A stretch of 42,999 nt of DNA from Gnetum montanum (lineage: Eukaryota; Streptophyta; Gnetopsida; Gnetales; Gnetaceae): the NCBI GenBank assembly GCA_015680685.1, contig MNCI01000962.1, positions 43,500 through 86,498 on the forward strand. Direction: 5' to 3'. A program made the position numbers and the translations under genes. Within the stretch, counting starts at the first letter, position 1, and every line of letters starts with the position of its first letter. The notes beneath the pieces are model-generated. The model was given only the letters and a program-made list of their open reading frames with translations. It did no database searches and was not told the DNA's origin. This document shows positions 9,224 through 21,312 of this stretch, piece after piece.

Positions 9224-11020
9224 ACTATGTTGTTTAGAAAAATAACTTTAAAATGTCCTGTTTCTTCCATTCAGTGATCTGTTTGTAAGGTAAACGTCTT
9301 TATACATATGGAAATTTCATGGCATTTTATAACGTTTTGTCCCGTTTGGTTATGTGAAATGGACTTGATAAGTTATTTTAATTCATCATATCCAGCTATT
9401 CAGGACATTTTTATCGAATCTTTTTTTAAACAGATTACGTCTTATTTCACTGTTTATCAAATCGAGATAGGGGCCGATCTCTTTAATTTGCAAGAGCAGC
9501 TAGTGTGGCCTGTGGCTGAGCTGCATGGTTTTTAGGCCCTGGTGCCATTTCCCATGTGGATGGAGTTTTAGCCCCATGGATGCTTTTCTTTTGCTCGGGA
9601 AAAACATAAGACAACTTTAAAGAGTAAAAACAAGAACAAAAATTGCCATTATTGCGCCTTTAAGTCTCGGAACACTACTCTTTTCTCATTTGAAATTTAG
9701 CTTTGACGGCAACTAATCAGTGAAACTTTACCATGTGTTTTCAAATATGTATTCATATGGTCAGAACCTACATCATTCCCTTTGCACGGAACTTTGCTGT
9801 TGGTATCAAGGAGGCCAGGTTATGGAGATGCCTTCCCTATACTCCAGATATATTTAAAGAAAATAATGGATTTCAGCTTTCATCTTTGAATATGGATGGT
9901 TCGTAATGGATAAACTTGCAAGCAGACCCGGTGATGAGAATTATGCCTCTTCTGTTTCACGAGGCTTGTTATTGAAAGCAGGGCTTTGAAATTATATTGG
10001 CTAAATCTAGTCTCTGGGATCACATTCTGATTTATTTACTGAATTACCGAAAGAGCCCCAGATTGTGACCGATATTGGGCTTTGCATGCCCTACCTGTGT
10101 TGCAGTGAATAAGGTCTATGTCAATGTAAGGATAAGCTAGGAGACATAGCTTAGCTTTCTAGGGGCATCATTTCGAAACATTGACATCTTATTACAAATT
10201 AAGTAGCATGAGTTTGCTTCCAGCTGCTTTCTTATGAACTTGTATAAAATTTTAAATATGTTCAACTCTGCAATGTTTTGTTGTGGAGAAGCAAAAACAA
10301 AATCCTATCTTAAGAGAAGGTTCACTATTCCCTGGTCAAGGAACATACTTGAATGGGTTGCACATCGAGTTTTTGTAAATTGGCACACCCAAGGCGTAAG
10401 GGTATTAATCACAATTGTTTTCTGCCTGCCCATGTATGTTGAAGGTTGTTAATCTGGATTTAAATCTAGAAACCTGTTTTTCTAATTTTAATATTTGTTA
10501 AGAACTTCACTAAGTAAGCTTGCTTAGGCATTATTAAGGAGATTGCTAAATATAACAGCATATCATCATAAGTTGTAATGCATCATACTTGTTCGTTACA
10601 GACTGGTTCCTGTGCTTAATTCTTTTCATCTTTCAGCAATTAGGTAGAACAGTATAAGAAGACAAAGGGATTGAGCGAATTTCTAAATAAATATGATAGA
10701 TATAATCGTGTTTCTCGATATCCTTATATTTGAGTTTTGGGTAATATAAGCTACTGGGTGAGAAATACAGAACACTATAGCGTTTTGTAAAACAAAGAAA
10801 GGTCGGTGAAGATTTTATAATATTCATAACGATCAAGTAAGACTCCATCTATTTGATTTTCTTCAAAAAACAAAAAATTCTCAGTCTGAAAACAAAAATT
10901 TCGGATCGGCTTATTGAATTAGGAAGTAATACCAAACAAAACAATAGTAAGAGTTTATTATAAGATTGTGGTTGATTTATGTTGCAAAGTCTTGATACGG
11001 GGTGCTCAAGAACATTATAG
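9224..11020. other. RH24 3' UTR and intergenic DNA
   Basis: The RH24 3' UTR starts here; its end cannot be fixed by eye. The rest is AT-rich and has only short open frames, the longest plus-strand ones being 9308-9535 and 10234-10452, with no domain I recognise. The last few hundred bases before 11020 may already be decayed RNase H of the next element. Confidence 0.55.
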
Positions 11021-12420
11021 AAAGTATATGGTTCAAATTTGAAATAATTGAAGCATGGAAATTTGAATTTGACATTACCATGATCAACAAGAAAGGCATA
11101 GAAAATGTAGTAGCAGATCACTTCTACAGGTTGAGATGGGAACTGTAAGACCAAGAAGAACTATTGTTAGATTAGTTTCCCAATGAAAACCTGTTCACAA
11201 AGACAGTAATGGCTATTAATAGAGAAGTCATGGATTGCTGATTACATGACCTAGTGGACAACACAAGAGCTTCCTATTGAGTGGAGTAGGAAACAAAGAG
11301 AACAATTCCTTGATAAAGTCAAAAGATATATGGAGATGAATGGGAATCTTTGCAAGATGTGTGTTGATCTGAAGACAATCAACAGAGGATTCTACAAGAT
11401 GCACACGAGGGGCCATTTAGTGGTCATTATGTTAAGCGTAGGACCACACTTAAGGTGATGATGGCAGCCTACTTTTGACCTACCATATTTAGAGATGCCC
11501 ATAACTTCACCCAATCTTGTGAAAGATGCTAACGAGATGGAGGAATAATAGCCAGAAATGAAGGGCCATAACAATGGATTCATTCGTTAGAACCATTTGA
11601 TATCTAGGAAATTGACTTCATGGAACCCATTATGCCAACGTCGAGTGGAGAAGTTTATATCATAGTGATTGTTGATTTTTGTATAAAGTGGGTTGAGGTA
11701 GCTATAGTTAAAGATTGTACAGCCGAAACAATTGCCAAATTTTTTCAACATGTGGTAAATAGATACTAAGGATGCTTATCTCCAACAATGGAACTTATTT
11801 CATAGGTGCTACATTTAAGAAGCTCATGCAGTAGCTCAGGGGTGAACCATAAATTGACCACATTGTATCATCCTTAAGCAAACGGTCAAGCTGAAGTAAC
11901 TAATTGAGAAATTACAAGGATATTAACTAGGATGGTTATTCAATTTAGGAAGGATTGGAACACTAAGTTTAACGATGCTCTATGTGCTTACAAAACTACA
12001 TGGAAACTTTCCATTGGATACTCATCCTATGAGTTAGTTTATGGTAAATTACCTGTGCTTCCAATCTAGGTAAAGCTCCAAACTCTAGCTACTACCAGTA
12101 AACTAGATCTAGACCTGAGCTTAGCCTTAAAAGAATAACTTATGAACCTCAACCTATTAGAGGAGAATAGGTTAGTAGTCCTCATGAGTAATGAAATCCA
12201 TAAAAAGTACTAGCATAGGCATGGTGTGTGAATATGTCAAGTATCAATTTAGCCAGTTCATAAGGTCTTATACTATAATCCCATCCATGTACAACAAAAG
12301 GCTAAGTTCCAAAAACTTTGTGAAGGACCATACATCTTCTAGGCAACCTATCCATATGGCACCCTATACATTTACTATTTCACTAGCCTACAAAAGCTCA
12401 ATCTAGTGAATATCCATGGC
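11021..12420 (+). pseudogene. pol: E0 gypsy pol fragment: RNase H end and integrase
   Basis: The fragment starts in the tail of RNase H (FDITMINKKGIENVVADHF), the segment between the active site and the integrase in gypsy pol. The integrase follows, with zinc-finger residues around HYVKRRTTLKVMMAAYF and CERC, then FMEP and VDFCIKWVEVA of the catalytic core, the NGQAEVTN region near the third acidic residue, and a C-terminal part ending near VNIHGP. It has at least fifteen in-frame stops and some frameshifts, so it cannot be expressed. Unlike E2, it keeps both zinc-finger cysteines. Upstream gag, protease and RT are missing. Confidence 0.8.
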
Positions 12421-13145
12421 CCTAGATGGATAGGCGACTTCTTAGAAATCTTAAAATACAAAGTGTGCTATTAATAAACTCTTTCATTAAACAACATTGC
12501 CAAGTGTTAATACTCCTTGCAACAGTGGTAGTCTTGTGGCTGTTGGTCTTGGGGATGAAACAATGCAATGTTACTGAAAAATGGTATGGACTTGGTTTGA
12601 ATCTTGGATAGAAGGGCTAGTGATTACCTTAACCACACATCACACACAAGGATTCATTATGCCTATAGTAAGAAATCTCACGTCCTGATTTTAGCAATCC
12701 CTTATACATTTCATTTCACCTTATTGTATATTTAATCATAACTTTCTAGTTTTGTATAACATAGTGTTATTTTTCCAATTTGGCGATATTAACATGTGTG
12801 TTTTGCTAGACAGGTATGTATTACATTCAACACCTTGAGTGCCTATGGACACTTTTTGGTGTGGTTATACAAGGGCACTAAGAGCTGAAGCCTGCTTTGG
12901 GGAGGACCCACTTGTATAATTGTTGTATCTCATACTTGATGAGCAATTTCACATCATCTTGTGCCTACCAATGATTATAACTCAACAAATACTTCCCACA
13001 AAATCCTATAAACTGTCCATCAACTAAGAACCTTCACTCTATCTCATACAGACTCAATAAACTTTCGTTGCTTGAAATTCCTTTCTTAAGACTTTTGAAT
13101 GTCAAAATTTTGAATTCTAAGCATCATCTATGATTCATGACCTTT
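12421..13145 (+). repeat. E0 post-pol spacer
   Basis: Aligns by eye with E2 20040-20780 and E1 1600-2200. It is cut off by the copia scrap that begins at about 13150, so ORF3 and the LTR are missing. Confidence 0.7.
12864..12919 (+). other. Conserved spacer hairpin, E0 copy
   Basis: GTTATACAAGGG (12864-12875) pairs with CCCACTTGTATAA (12907-12919) with one bulged A. The loop contains CCTGCTTTGGGGAGGA. The arms differ from E1 (ACGCAAG/CTTGCGT) by matched changes on both sides. Confidence 0.6.
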
Positions 13146-13149
13146 TAAA

Positions 13150-13645
13150 TAGTCTTTATGTCTTCCACATTGGTGAGAGGTGGAGTAGTCCAACACCCAA
13201 CCATACAAGATCTATGGTAATATACAAATCTTTAGTAAGTTTACCAAATAGTCCCTTCAACCAAATGGCTTCTTTAAAAGCCTTAGTAATAGCCATATAC
13301 TCAGCCTTAGTAATAGACAATGCAACTATAGTCTGTAGGGTAGCTTTCCAACTAATAGCACAACCACTAATGGTGAAAACATACCCTATAAGTGATCTTC
13401 TCTTATTAAGATCTCCAGCAAAATCAGAATTAACATAGCCAATGACCTCATCTCTAGTCCTCCCAAAATGCAAACAAACATCAGTAGAGCTACTTAAGTA
13501 TCTAGAAATCCACCATCCTGCTTTCCAATGCTCTTTACTTGGATTAGCCATGTATCTACTAACTACACTAACTACATGTGATAAATCTAGACGAATGCAA
13601 ATCATAGCATACATTAGGTAATCCATTGCACTAGAGTATGGAACT
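13150..13645 (-). pseudogene. Ty1/copia RNase H fragment
   Basis: Reading on the minus strand from about 13645, the frame begins PYSSAMDYLMYAM, continues through SRYMANPSKEHW, SSSTDVCLHFG, GYVNSDFAGDLNKRRS and WKATLQTIVALSITKAEY, and fades near GKLTKDLYITI. This is the typical C-terminal RT/RNase H segment of plant copia polyproteins, where the DxD-containing GYxDAD and the AEY motif are family hallmarks; here the first reads GYVNSD. The long frame (about 156 codons) has no stop but no start context or flanking domains, so it is a captured or truncated scrap lying between two gypsy fragments. Confidence 0.88.
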
Positions 13646-15800
13646 CATGACACATAATCAACCTCATCATCTAATTATGATGAGCATAGAAGGGGGCATC
13701 GCTACAATAGAGCACATGAACTTGATTATGATGATGAACCCTTGATGGCAACCCATAGCATGATAAACATCTAGGAAGTTGTACACATACTAATTAGGCA
13801 TGTGAGAGACAATCATATGGCTCAATATGAATAACATGTAAAGATTTGAAGGTGGTTATAATGCTGATCCACAACACCACCTCTAAGCTTTTTATGATGG
13901 TTGCGTCCTACATAACATTGAAAGCGACTGGCAGAAGTTGAAGTTGTTCCCAAGAACACTTGTGCAAGAGGCATAGAGCTGGTATAAATCACTTGAACAT
14001 AAATCAATTAGAAGATGGAGTACCATGCTAGAGATCTTCAATAATAAGTACCAAACCTACTCACAGGTCTCTAACTTAAGAAAACAAATCCAAGGATGGA
14101 AGCAAGGGACTCATGAAACCCTTGATGCGGTAATGGGCAGATATTATTCATTGTTACATAGATGTCCAAGCCACTGATTTTCATCAAATGAATAACTTAG
14201 GAACATCGTAGATGGCTAAGAAGCAAAACCAAAGAGACCCTTGGGGTTTACGCCCAAGGAAGACTATCAAAATTAATAGCCCATAGCATTCAAATACTGA
14301 TCGACCAAGTGGAAAAAGAGGAAGGAGAACTCAAGAAAAGGGAATTAGCTAAAGAGTATAATAGAGATCCATCAATCTAGAAGAGGGATGTATGAATATG
14401 TGATAAACAAGAGGACAAAAACTTGGACGATGTCATCAAGCAAAAGACTCTACCAATCCAAAAGTCTGTAAGTGATATTGCAGCTAAGGTAGAGAAAATG
14501 TGGAATTCTATTGACTAAAAACTATTAACTGCATTAAAGATANAGTAGGAGCAACTAAGGCACATTGTATATGGGTTACAAAACAAAACTAGATAGACCC
14601 TTGGGATTTATGCCCAAGGCTAACTATTTGAAATGACTACTCATCAAATCCAGAGATTAATTGATCAAGTGGCCAAGGAAGAAGGTGAATTATGAAAGAG
14701 AGAATTAGCTAAAGAGTACAATAGAGACCCATCTATTAAGAAAAGGGATGCACGAGTTCATGACACATGTGAGGAAGAGACCTTGGATCAGGAAATACAG
14801 AAGAAAACTACATTGATCGAAAAATTTGTCATCGATGTAGTAGCATAGGTAGCAAAAATGTGGGATTCAGTTGATGAGAGATGTATAACATCCCTAAAGA
14901 TTGTGGAGGAGAGAGTAGAGCAAGCCTTTGGAAAGGGCAAAGATAAGAAAAATAAGAAATATTTTAGACAAAAGGGAAAAGTGGCTTTAGTGGTTGAGTG
15001 TTTAGATATAAGCTTCACCGATGAGGAAGGATGTCCTGTGTGTCAATATGAACATCCCAAAGGATATTGTCTAGTAATGGCACATTTATAGGAGACAGTG
15101 GCATATGCACTTAATCCTAGATTTGTTAAAAACTAGATGGCCAAAAGATTACCTTATTCTTAAGGTAACTATAGGTAGAACTTCCAACCCATGTACTATC
15201 CTAGTGAAGCTTTGCCACAGCCACAATAATAGTACTATCAACAGTGGTAACAATCCTAATCATGGGCCACGCCACCACCTCGACAACAATATCCATATAG
15301 GCAACTAGTTCCATATGGGTATTTTGTACAATGTTCAATCTCTCTTGGAAACGTTGCTATCCAAACTTCATAGTACTACCCCACTGAGTACCATAGAGCG
15401 ACGTTGCCAAGAATTGATCTAAACTCATACATGCATCCATCAGCAGTTGGTTCAAATTAACACTTAAACCATTTACCATCCATGTCATCTCATGTCATGT
15501 AGGAGAAACTTCCATCACAACCATAGTAGAAGAATGCAACAAGGGTGGTTAGTACACAAGAGGAGGTGGTCACATACAAATCCCAATCTAGGAAACAATT
15601 GCTCTTTTGAACGAGTCCAAAAAAAAAAAAAAAATTTAGCAGATGGGGAATACATTTACTTCCACCCCATCTGCATCCAATCTTTCTCAACGCAACAATC
15701 TTCCATCTTTGTCAAACTCAAATGTCACAACTGTCATGCTTACTCAGACAATCATGCATTGGATCAAGGCAGGAGCCCTTCCACAAAAATGAACTAATCT
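13646..15800 (+). pseudogene. gag: E2 gag
   Basis: Decayed full gag of the most complete element. The N-terminus is charged (HRRGHRYNRAHE, DDEPLMAT), the retrotransposon gag core follows at about 13850-14190 (FPRTLVQEA, SWYKSLEHKSIRRWSTM, RYYSLLHRCPSH), and the zinc knuckle CPVCQYEHPKGYC is at 15032-15070. After the knuckle comes a Pro/Gln-rich tail. There are many in-frame stops. A 341-base segment is duplicated in tandem (14222-14562 and 14563-14903), which lengthens the region between core and knuckle compared with E4. One undetermined base (n) is at 14543. No 5' LTR is present; the copia scrap abuts the start. Confidence 0.8.
14222..14903 (+). repeat. 341-bp tandem duplication inside E2 gag
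   Basis: Two diverged copies are offset by 341 bases: compare the blocks AGACCCTTGGGGTTTACGCC near 14235 and AGACCCTTGGGATTTATGCC near 14576, and GAATTAGCTAAAGAGTA in each. E4 has only one copy between its gag core and knuckle. Confidence 0.75.
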
Positions 15801-15835
15801 AGGAAGCCTCTTAGTTTACCTCCAGATAGCAGGGA

Positions 15836-18800
15836 AAAAACTATGCAATGCTCTAGTAGATTCTGGGTTACAAGTGAACTTGATCTCCCAAGATATATAC
15901 TAGGCCTGGAATCTACTGCCTCTAAAGAAGAGTAACATCTGATTAAAGCTTGCAAACTAGTCAATCATAGGTCCACTAGGATCGGTGGATGATCTAATTA
16001 CAACCATCAGTGGCTGCTCCTTTCTTGCGGATTTCCTAGTCATTCATGTGGAGAAAATAAAGGGAAATTTCCAATTATTATGGGAAGAGCTTGGCTTAGC
16101 ACTGTTGACGCTAAGCTGGAATTCGTGACTTGTCTTTGAAAACTTCTAAGGAAAATGAAGCTAGTATTATACAAAGATGGATAATTTCATGTATTGCATA
16201 TAATAATAATGAGTGCAAATGTGTGCAAAGAATATGGGCTATCATACGAGAGGATACTAAAGCATGTAACAAATGTGTAGAAGAAATATGTGTGCAGAAA
16301 TATCTATATGTAGTAGCCACATAGCAAGAAGGAGCTTGGTGGTTGATCACTAATGAAGGAATGGAATTAAATAAACACATAGAATAAGAAGAACAAATTA
16401 TTAGTGCCTATGTTAAAGAGACTAATAAATTAGAGTTAAGAGAAAGGCACTTCCACCCATGAACAAATCAGGAAGAGGAGATAGACTAGGGATGCTTGGG
16501 GATCCTAGATACTACAGAACTAGAACTATTGGAACTAGGCATTTTAAAACAACAAAAAGCCGATAATTATTAATACCACTCTAACAAAGGAATAGAAAAG
16601 GAAGCTGCTGGAAGTGATAAGTAGATGACCCACAATCTTTGCATGGTCTTATGATGAGATCATAGAAATTGATTTACAAATTTTCCAACATTGGATATAC
16701 ACTACCCATGTAGTCAAACCAAGATGCCAATCCCATGGAAGGCTCAATTTGAAATTCAAAGAAGTAGTCAAGCAAGAGTTGGAAAAATTGCTAAAGGCGG
16801 GATTCATCTATCCTATTGTGGATAGTGAATGGGTTAGCCCCTTAGTAATTGTTCCAAAGAAGGGGGAAAAATGGCAAGTTTGCATTGGCTTTTAGATGTT
16901 GAATGCTACTACATTCAAGGATCACTTTCCTTTATCATTTGTTGATTAGGTCCTAGACACCATTGTAGGACATGAATATTATAGTTTTCTGGATTGATAC
17001 AATGGATATAATCAGATCCACATTACACCTGAAGACCAAGAGAAAAAAACATTCACCAGTCCATGGGGAATGTTTGCCTACAAGTAGATGCCCTTCGGTC
17101 TTTGTAATGCACCACTACCTTCTAGAGACTAGTGCTGAGCATCTTCTAGAAGTAAATTGGAAATGGTGTAGAAGTATTCATGGATGATTTTTTGATAAAT
17201 AGGATGGATTTCAAATAAGCACTGGATCAATTGGAGTAGGTATTGAAAAGATGTGTCAAAACCAATATTAAGCTCAATTGGTAGAAGAGCCACCTCATGG
17301 TCTAGGATAGTATAGTGTTGGGACATAAAATCTCCTAGAAAGGAGAGAGATAGATCTTGAAAAGATTAGAGTTATTCAGAATATTATTTAAAGGGCATAA
17401 ATAGTGAAAGATGTGAAATCATTTTTAGGCCACACAAGATACTATAGGAGATTCATACAAAACTTTTCAAAGATAGCCAAACCGCTTGTAGAATTCACGA
17501 AGAAGGATGGACCCTTTGGGTGGACAAATTCATGCAAAAAGACATTCAAAGCTCTAAATAAAAAATTAGTAGAGACACCTATCCTTCAAGCTCTAGATTA
17601 GTAAAATAATTTTTACATTATGTCCAATGCTTCTAACTATGCGCTTAGTGCAGTACTCACATGATTAGATGATTAAAAGAGACCTTATTATATACACTAT
17701 GCGAGCAGGAGCATCACTAGAGCATAATTATACTACACCACAACAAAAAAGGAGCTAATGGCTGTGGTGTATATGCTTGAGAAGTTCAGATATTATTCGA
17801 TCAGATATCAAATTTATGTCCACACAGATCACAGTGCCATTTGATTTTTTTATGAACAAACTAGTGGTTAGTCCCAGAGTCATAAGATGGCTCATTATCC
17901 TACAAGAATTTGACATCACGATGATTGATAAGAAGGAAATCAAAAATGTGGTAGTTGATCATATTTTAAGGTTAAAATGGGATTCCAAAGATCAAGAAAA
18001 ACCTTTATCAGAATAATTTCTTAATGAAGATCTATTTATCAAAATAGTACATGCTGTAAGTGCAACAAGGAAGCCATGGATTGCAAAACATCTAACATAT
18101 CTATCAACACAAAAGCTTCCTACTGAATGGACTAGGAAACAATACGAGAAATTCCTTAATAGAGCAAAAGGATATATGGAAATCAATGGCAATTATTTTA
18201 AGATTTGTGCAAATGGGCTCCTTAGATGTTGTGTGCTAGACTATGACCAACATAGAGTCTTATAGGATGGCCATGAAGGCCCATGTGGTGGCCACTATGC
18301 AAGGCATAGAATGACACTCAAGCTAATGATGGTAGGCTACTTTTGGCCTACTTTGTTTAGAAATGCCCACACTTTTGCACAAACTTATGAACGATGCCAA
18401 AGAGATGGAGGAGTTACAGCCAGATATGAGGGTCAACAACACTGGATACAACCACTTGAACCTTTTGACATATGGGTAATTGACTTTATGGGGGCCATAA
18501 CACTGATGTTGAGTGGAAAATGATACATCATTATGATTGTCGATTATTATATGAAGTGGGCAGAGGCAGTAGCTGTAAAAGACTGTACAGCAAAGATAGC
18601 TGCCAAATCTTTCCAACAACATGTGGTGAATAGATTTAGAGTATTGTGAATGCTCATATCAGACAACGAAACTCATATAAAAAAGCTCATGCAACAACTT
18701 GGGGTGAACCATAAGCTAACAACACCATATCATCCCCAATCGAATGGTCAAGTCGAAGTGACTAACCATGAAATTACTACGATTAGTAGGTTTAGAAAGG

Positions 18801-19345
18801 ACTAGAGCACTAAACTAAATGATGCTCTATGGGCCTATAGGACATCTTGGAAGCTACCTATAGGGTACTCATCATATGATTTAGCCTATGGCAAGGTGCC
18901 AATGCTCCCGATCTAGGTAGAGCTCCATATTTTAGCTATTGCCAGTGAACTTGACCTTGATATGAGCTTAGCCTAAAAGGAATGTCTCATGAACCTGAAT
19001 CTTCTAGATGAGAATAGGATGGTGGCACTCATGATTAGTGAAATCCATAAGTATTACTCCAAACTTAGGCATGATACATGTATAAGGCATGTAACTATAC
19101 AATTGGGTGATAAGGTCCTTTGCTATAATCCTAATCATTTACCCTAAAAAGCTAAATTTTAGGCACTTTGGGAGGAACCATACATTGTTCAAGCCACTTA
19201 TCCATCTAGTTCCTTACATATCCACCATCCATCTTGTCCACATAAGCTCATTCTTGTCAACATCCAACAAGTCAAATTCTATTGCGAATATTCCAAAGAA
19301 TCTACCTAGTCCACCCAATAGTCCTCTACCTATTCTATCTTCCTT
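15836..19345 (+). pseudogene. pol: E2 pol: protease, RT, RNase H, integrase
   Basis: Protease has the active-site block NALVDSGLQVNLIS near 15850. RT runs from about 16740 (KQELEKLLKAGFIYPI, SPLVIVPKKGEKWQV, YNGYNQIHITPED, MPFGLCNAPTT) to the catalytic VEVFMDDF near 17167; FMDD is usual in Athila/Tat RTs. RNase H follows at about 17400-18010 (FLGHTRYYRRFI; FFMNKLVVSPRVIRW; KNVVVDHILRLKWDS). Integrase runs from about 18200 to 19340, with GGHYARHRMTLKLMMVGYFW, TYERCQRDGG (the first zinc-binding Cys reads Tyr), FDIWVIDFMGAI and a C-terminal module. Stops and frameshifts are frequent throughout, so no enzyme can be made. The domain order RT-RNase H-integrase places it in Ty3/gypsy. Confidence 0.88.
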
Positions 19346-21312
19346 TTAATTGATCCTAATGATAGTTGTGGGGGTGTCAATCTAGAATTGTAGGTACTTT
19401 ACTAAAGTTTTTACATTATTTAAGATTTTCTTATTCTTTTATCCTTTTTCATTTCTTAAATTTTTGATATTCTTTAATGCTTTTTTAGTCTTTAACATTT
19501 TTAATTCTTCCATGTTTTCCCAATTCTTACTATCTTTTTCATACTTTGTTTTCATAACCTTTGTAAATAATTTTTAATTTTTAATAAAATACATTACGAA
19601 TCAGGTAAGATGTAGTCCAATAAAGTGAAGATTTCTCTATGTTATCAAGTCATAAGGGACTAATTATTTAAATAGTGAGCCCACACCATCCATCCATCCA
19701 TTACATTAATAAGAGGTTCTTACCATGACCATAAAGTTATTCTTTCCATCATAAAACTAAGAATAAACCTGTGATCATTATGCCTAGATAGAAGAGTGAA
19801 GAACCAAGTGGGAATGCAAAGGGTGTGACATCAAAGGGATTGTGGATTCTCTTAGATTACTACTGGGAGTTCTATCCTGTTGTTTAGATTGTATTATATC
19901 CTTGTAGATCTAATGAAAAATGGAAGTATGAGTAAAATAAGTGCTACCTTACCATGTCATTGGAAAGACATGTTATCCATGCGTAAAGGTAGTCCTTTGG
20001 TAAGGTCTCATTGGAAAGACATGTTACCCATTCTTGAAGGTAGGTGTCTTCTCAGGAATTTCTAAAAAATAAAATGTCCAATGAATAAACTCCTTCCTTG
20101 GATAATACACCAAGTGACAATACCCCTTACGACAGTGATAGCCTTACAGTTGTAGTTCCAAGAGATGAGACAATGCGATGTCATTGAAATGTGGATTGGA
20201 CTTGGTTTAAATCTTGAACGAATAGACTAATGATTATTTTAACCACTAATAAAACACAAGAATTCATTATGCCTATGGTAAGACACCTCGGGTCCCAATT
20301 TTTGCAATCCCTTCTACTTCCATTTCATCTCATTGTATGAATGACCATAACTTGTGGTTTCATGTAACATACTGTAATTTTCCTAACTTGATAATACTAA
20401 CATGTGTGTTTTTTCTCAACAGGTATGTGTTACATTCAAGCCCTTAAGTGCTTAAGGACACTTCTAGGTATGGTTATACAAGGGCATTAAGGGCTGGAGC
20501 CTGCTTTGGAGAGGACTCAATTGTATAACTATTGTAACTTAGACCTACCACATAATTCCACATCATCTTAAGTCTTCCAACACCAATAAATGACAATAAA
20601 AACTTCCCATATCACTCAAACTATCTGTTCCAATAACATGAACTCATTACCCATCTCATCCATCTTATCAATATTTTCATGAACTTTCATAGCTTGAGAT
20701 TCCTTCTTTATGAACTTTCTATGCCAAATTTTCAAAAAATATGCATCACCTATAGCCTAAGACCCTATGAACATGCTTTCTACCTTCCAAAAATTCAACA
20801 CAGTTCATTTTTCATCCTCAAAAGTTATCAAAAAATGTGAATTTTGGGCACTCAATATTGGAGCCTATAAAATCTATATATAGGCAAATAGTTAGCAAAT
20901 TTTTTGCACATTTCACACTTGATGCCTAGGGATATTTTTTTCATTTTTCTTCTACAATTTAAGCTATGACCTCCTATCTTTCCCAAGCCATAACTTGCAT
21001 ACTATCTCTTTGATTTTCATGACTTTCGAATCTATCTGATCTGAGAGTGCTAGTGAGGTTGTGCTAGTGGGGAAAATTTGAGTAAATTTTTCAAAATCTC
21101 TAATGCCGAAATGTATTATAAGGGTAAGTTTAAAGAAAAGCAACAAATTTTTTGAAGAAAATCATTCATTTTAAGGCCAAATAACTTTAATAGAACTCCC
21201 AAGCAACCATACCAATTATCTTAAGCTATAGAAAAGCGCTAATGGGGTTACTTTTTAAAAATTTCCTAACTTTGCAATCATAATGAACTAAGAACTTAAT
21301 GTAACTAATGGT
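19346..21312 (+). repeat. E2 post-pol spacer
   Basis: Non-coding spacer of about 2 kb between integrase and ORF3, T-rich at first. Its middle aligns with the E1, E0, D and E4 spacers. A short block is locally repeated, CATTGGAAAGACATGTTA near 19958 and 20008. Confidence 0.7.
20472..20530 (+). other. Conserved spacer hairpin, E2 copy
   Basis: GGTTATACAA (20472-20481) pairs with TTGTATAACT (20521-20530), with a G-T at the outer end. The inner hairpin GGGC-TGGA-GCCT and the motif CTGCTTTGGAGAGGA lie in the loop. Confidence 0.55.

Noticed and set aside
10234-10452. 72-codon open frame between RH24 and E0
   Set aside because: No recognisable domain, no homolog in the window, and a length expected by chance.
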